Assembly (NCBI GenBank): GCA_934370915.1
Contig: CAKRNI010000126.1
Coordinates: forward strand, 1-7,347
DNA: 7,347 nt
From: an uncultured Lachnospiraceae bacterium
GTDB lineage: Bacteria; Bacillota; Clostridia; Lachnospirales; Lachnospiraceae
Direction of reading: 5' to 3'
Made by a program: the position numbers and the translations under genes. Below are positions 5,916 to 7,347 of this stretch, in pieces. The stretch's first letter is position 1. Each line of letters starts with the position of its first letter. The notes under the pieces are model-generated. The model worked only from the letters and a program-made list of their open reading frames with translations, did not search any database and had not been told where the DNA came from.

Positions 5916-6695
5916 ATGTTTTACAGAAAATATAGAAAAACCATTCTTCCGGCACTGTTTCTGCCGCTGTTTCTGATCGTGTGGGAACTGTATATCCGGA
6001 TCTTTCATGTACCGAACTACCTGCTTCCCGGTCCGGCAGAGCTGGCAAACTCGATGGTAAAGCTGTTTGTGAGCGGTGATGTGATGAAACATATCCGCGT
6101 CACAATGGAAGAGATCCTGGTGGGAACGGTGATCGGTATCGTGATCGGACTGGTCCTCGGCTATATTATGGCGAAGATCCGTTTTATTGAGCGTCTGATC
6201 ATGCCATTCGTCATCATTATCCAGACAGCCCCGAAGATCTCTCTGGCACCGCTCTTCATCCTCTGGATGGGACTCGGGATCGAATCCAAGGCGGCGTTAG
6301 TTATTCTGGTCGTATCGTTCCCGATCATGATCAATGAGGTATCGGCGATCCGATCCATAGAGGATAATGTATACAATCTGATGAAGGTGTTAAAGGCCAG
6401 CAAATGGCAGACCTTCTGTAAGATTGAGGTTCCGTATTCGATCGAAATGATGTTATCCGGAATTAAGCTTGCCTTAACGCAGGCGATGACAGGCGCGGTC
6501 ATCGGTGAGATGATCGGAGCGAAGGCAGGTCTTGGATATCTGCTTACGCTGGGCAGTGAGACATACGATATCAAGATGATCCTGAACGCGGTCATTCTTT
6601 TAAGTGTGATCGGTCTGGCGCTTTACCTGATCTCGGAGCTGATCGAGAAGAAGGCGCTTTACTGGAAAGTGATCGATAAGAGTGTGGTAGGCTGA
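5916..6695 (+). CDS. ABC transporter permease 2, SsuC/TauC/ThiX type
   Basis: This is the second membrane subunit of the importer, a paralogue of the product of 2976-3758. Its 259 residues contain about six membrane segments (near 10-30, 66-86, 93-113, 124-142, 177-197 and 220-242). Family segments are QTAPKISLAPLF (103-114) and the ATPase-contacting loop NLMKVLKASKWQTFCKIEVP (154-173). The two permeases keep this loop nearly identical but diverge in the other segments, as expected if both dock on the same ATPase and form different halves of the channel. GAGGT (5906-5910) lies 5 bases before the ATG. The gene is 42 bases after the lipoprotein stop, so it is in the same operon, and it is the last gene before the terminator. 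No second ATPase gene is present. Confidence 0.93.
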   Translation: MFYRKYRKTILPALFLPLFLIVWELYIRIFHVPNYLLPGPAELANSMVKLFVSGDVMKHIRVTMEEILVGTVIGIVIGLVLGYIMAKIRFIERLIMPFVIIIQTAPKISLAPLFILWMGLGIESKAALVILVVSFPIMINEVSAIRSIEDNVYNLMKVLKASKWQTFCKIEVPYSIEMMLSGIKLALTQAMTGAVIGEMIGAKAGLGYLLTLGSETYDIKMILNAVILLSVIGLALYLISELIEKKALYWKVIDKSVVG

Positions 6696-6701
6696 AGATA
6701 G

Positions 6702-6746
6702 ACAGGTTCCCATATGGCAGTATGCTGTGTGGGGACCTGTTTTTTT
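6702..6746 (+). terminator. Intrinsic terminator of the iclR-transporter operon
   Basis: ACAGGTTCCC (6702-6711) pairs with GGGGACCTGT (6731-6740), with one T-G pair, across a 19-base loop that holds a small inner CATA/TATG pairing option. A run of seven T (6740-6746) follows. It begins six bases after the stop of permease 2 and closes the operon. Confidence 0.93.
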
Positions 6747-6791
6747 ATACTATGTGGAATTATTTTTTTGATGGTAAAACATTAGGAATAA

Positions 6792-6800
6792 TGTTATACT
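6792..6800 (+). promoter_or_regulatory. Probable promoter of the exonuclease III gene
   Basis: An extended -10 reads TG (6792-6793), one base, then TATACT (6795-6800, 5 of 6 matches to TATAAT). The TTGATG at 6768-6773 is 21 bases away, too far for a normal -35, and the 17-base position shows only a weak TGGTAA, so the extended -10 would carry most of the activity. Transcription would begin near 6807, leaving a leader of about 100 bases. Confidence 0.55.
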
Positions 6801-6813
6801 GAATCTATATGCG

Positions 6814-6875
6814 GGCCACACATTTTCTGAATGTTCCGACATTTATCGAAGAAAATCCGGAGCAGTCCCGTGGCT
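6814..6875 (+). other. Foldable 5' leader of the exonuclease III mRNA
   Basis: Three nested helices can form: GCCAC (6815-6819) with GTGGC (6870-6874), with a possible G-U pair outside; ATTTTCT (6822-6828) with AGAAAAT (6850-6856); and AATGT (6830-6834) with ACATT (6839-6843) closing a TCCG loop. The gene's ribosome site (GGAG, 6895-6898) lies outside the fold. It matches no riboswitch class that I recognise, and its function is unknown. Confidence 0.4.
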
Positions 6876-6907
6876 GAGAAAGTGCGATAGAAACGGAGAA
6901 GTTGTCT

Positions 6908-7347
6908 ATGAAAAAAATGATTTCCTGGAATGTAAACGGGCTTCGCGCCTGCCTGGGAAAGGGATTTTTAGAATATTTGAAGGAGTCGGATGCAGATATT
7001 TTCTGTATTCAGGAAAGCAAGCTGCAGGAAGGGCAGGTGGAGCTGGAGCTTCCGGGATATCACCAGTACTGGAATTACGCGGAGAAAAAGGGATATTCCG
7101 GAACGGCGATGTTTACGAAGGAAGAACCTGTCTCAGTGACCTACGGTCTTGGGATCGAGGAGCATGACCATGAGGGCCGGGTGATCACGGCGGAATTCCC
7201 GGAGTATTATGTGGTCACCTGCTATACCCCGAATTCCCAGGACGGCTTAAAACGTCTCGATTACCGGATGCAGTGGGAGGACGCGTTCCGGGCGTACTTA
7301 AAAGAGCTGGAGACGAAGAAACCGGTGATTTTCTGCGGTGATCTGAA
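6908..7347 (+). CDS. xth: Exodeoxyribonuclease III (AP endonuclease), 5' part
   Basis: This DNA repair enzyme cuts the backbone at abasic sites and removes nucleotides from 3' ends, with Mg2+ as cofactor. The first 146 residues are visible and the window edge cuts the gene; family members are about 250-270 residues long. Motifs in order are WNVNGLRA (7-14; N8 matches E. coli N7), IQESKLQ with metal ligand E36 (E. coli E34), GYSGTAMF (62-69), CYTPNSQ with catalytic Y106 (E. coli Y109), and CGDL with D145 (E. coli D151) at the edge. The ATG follows GGAG (6895-6898) by 9 bases. The gene has its own promoter and lies beyond the operon terminator, so it is functionally separate from the transporter. 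Nothing in the visible part looks damaged. Confidence 0.93.
   Translation, partial: MKKMISWNVNGLRACLGKGFLEYLKESDADIFCIQESKLQEGQVELELPGYHQYWNYAEKKGYSGTAMFTKEEPVSVTYGLGIEEHDHEGRVITAEFPEYYVVTCYTPNSQDGLKRLDYRMQWEDAFRAYLKELETKKPVIFCGDL

Noticed and set aside
6834..6838. TTCCG half-site upstream of exonuclease III
   Set aside because: No partner CGGAA lies 10 or 11 bases away; it is the inner part of a small leader hairpin.
6871..6880. CTGAGA within the exonuclease III leader, resembling part of a TPP riboswitch
   Set aside because: The other conserved TPP-box elements and the expected helices are missing; a six-base match alone is chance.

Overview
The window looks like chromosomal DNA of a Gram-positive, Clostridia-type bacterium, most likely a Lachnospiraceae relative. 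The reasons are GGAGG-type ribosome sites, a lipoprotein with a short LAGC lipobox and an Ala/Thr/Glu-rich linker, tight co-directional operons with hairpin-plus-T-tract terminators, and mid GC content. This placement is an inference from style, not from a marker gene. Every gene found lies on the + strand. There is no tRNA, rRNA, CRISPR array, insertion sequence or phage gene.

Layout. Bases 1-141 hold the tail of an upstream unit (a hairpin at 14-41) and the leader of an adenosine deaminase gene (142-1101), which ends at a very strong terminator (1172-1198). The 376-base gap up to the next gene is dense with regulatory sequence. It holds two arrays of TTCCG/CGGAA half-sites in exact 10-base phase (1207-1251 and 1363-1399), an extended -10 promoter between them (1322-1350), and a perfect 10-bp hairpin just before the next ribosome site (1429-1451).

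Bases 1478-6695 form one probable operon: an IclR-family regulator, an SsuB/TauB/ThiZ-type ATPase, a first SsuC-type permease, a uridine phosphorylase-like enzyme, an NMT1/THI5-type binding lipoprotein and a second, paralogous permease. It ends at a strong terminator (6702-6746). Three of the junctions carry RNA hairpins without T-tracts, on both sides of the phosphorylase gene and directly after the binding-protein gene. These probably set different mRNA levels for different cistrons. Bases 6747-6907 carry a promoter and a foldable leader for exodeoxyribonuclease III, which is cut by the right edge of the window.

How it may work together. The lipoprotein would capture a small ligand outside the cell. 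The two non-identical permeases, probably as a heterodimer, and the ATPase would import it, and the phosphorylase would split a nucleoside by phosphorolysis. The IclR protein probably senses the ligand or a product and controls its own operon, perhaps by looping between the two half-site arrays. The substrate is not shown by the sequence. A pyrimidine nucleoside or base fits the phosphorylase best, and adenosine deaminase next door gives a loose nucleoside-salvage setting. No thiamine gene or TPP riboswitch was seen, which argues against a plain thiamine-precursor importer.
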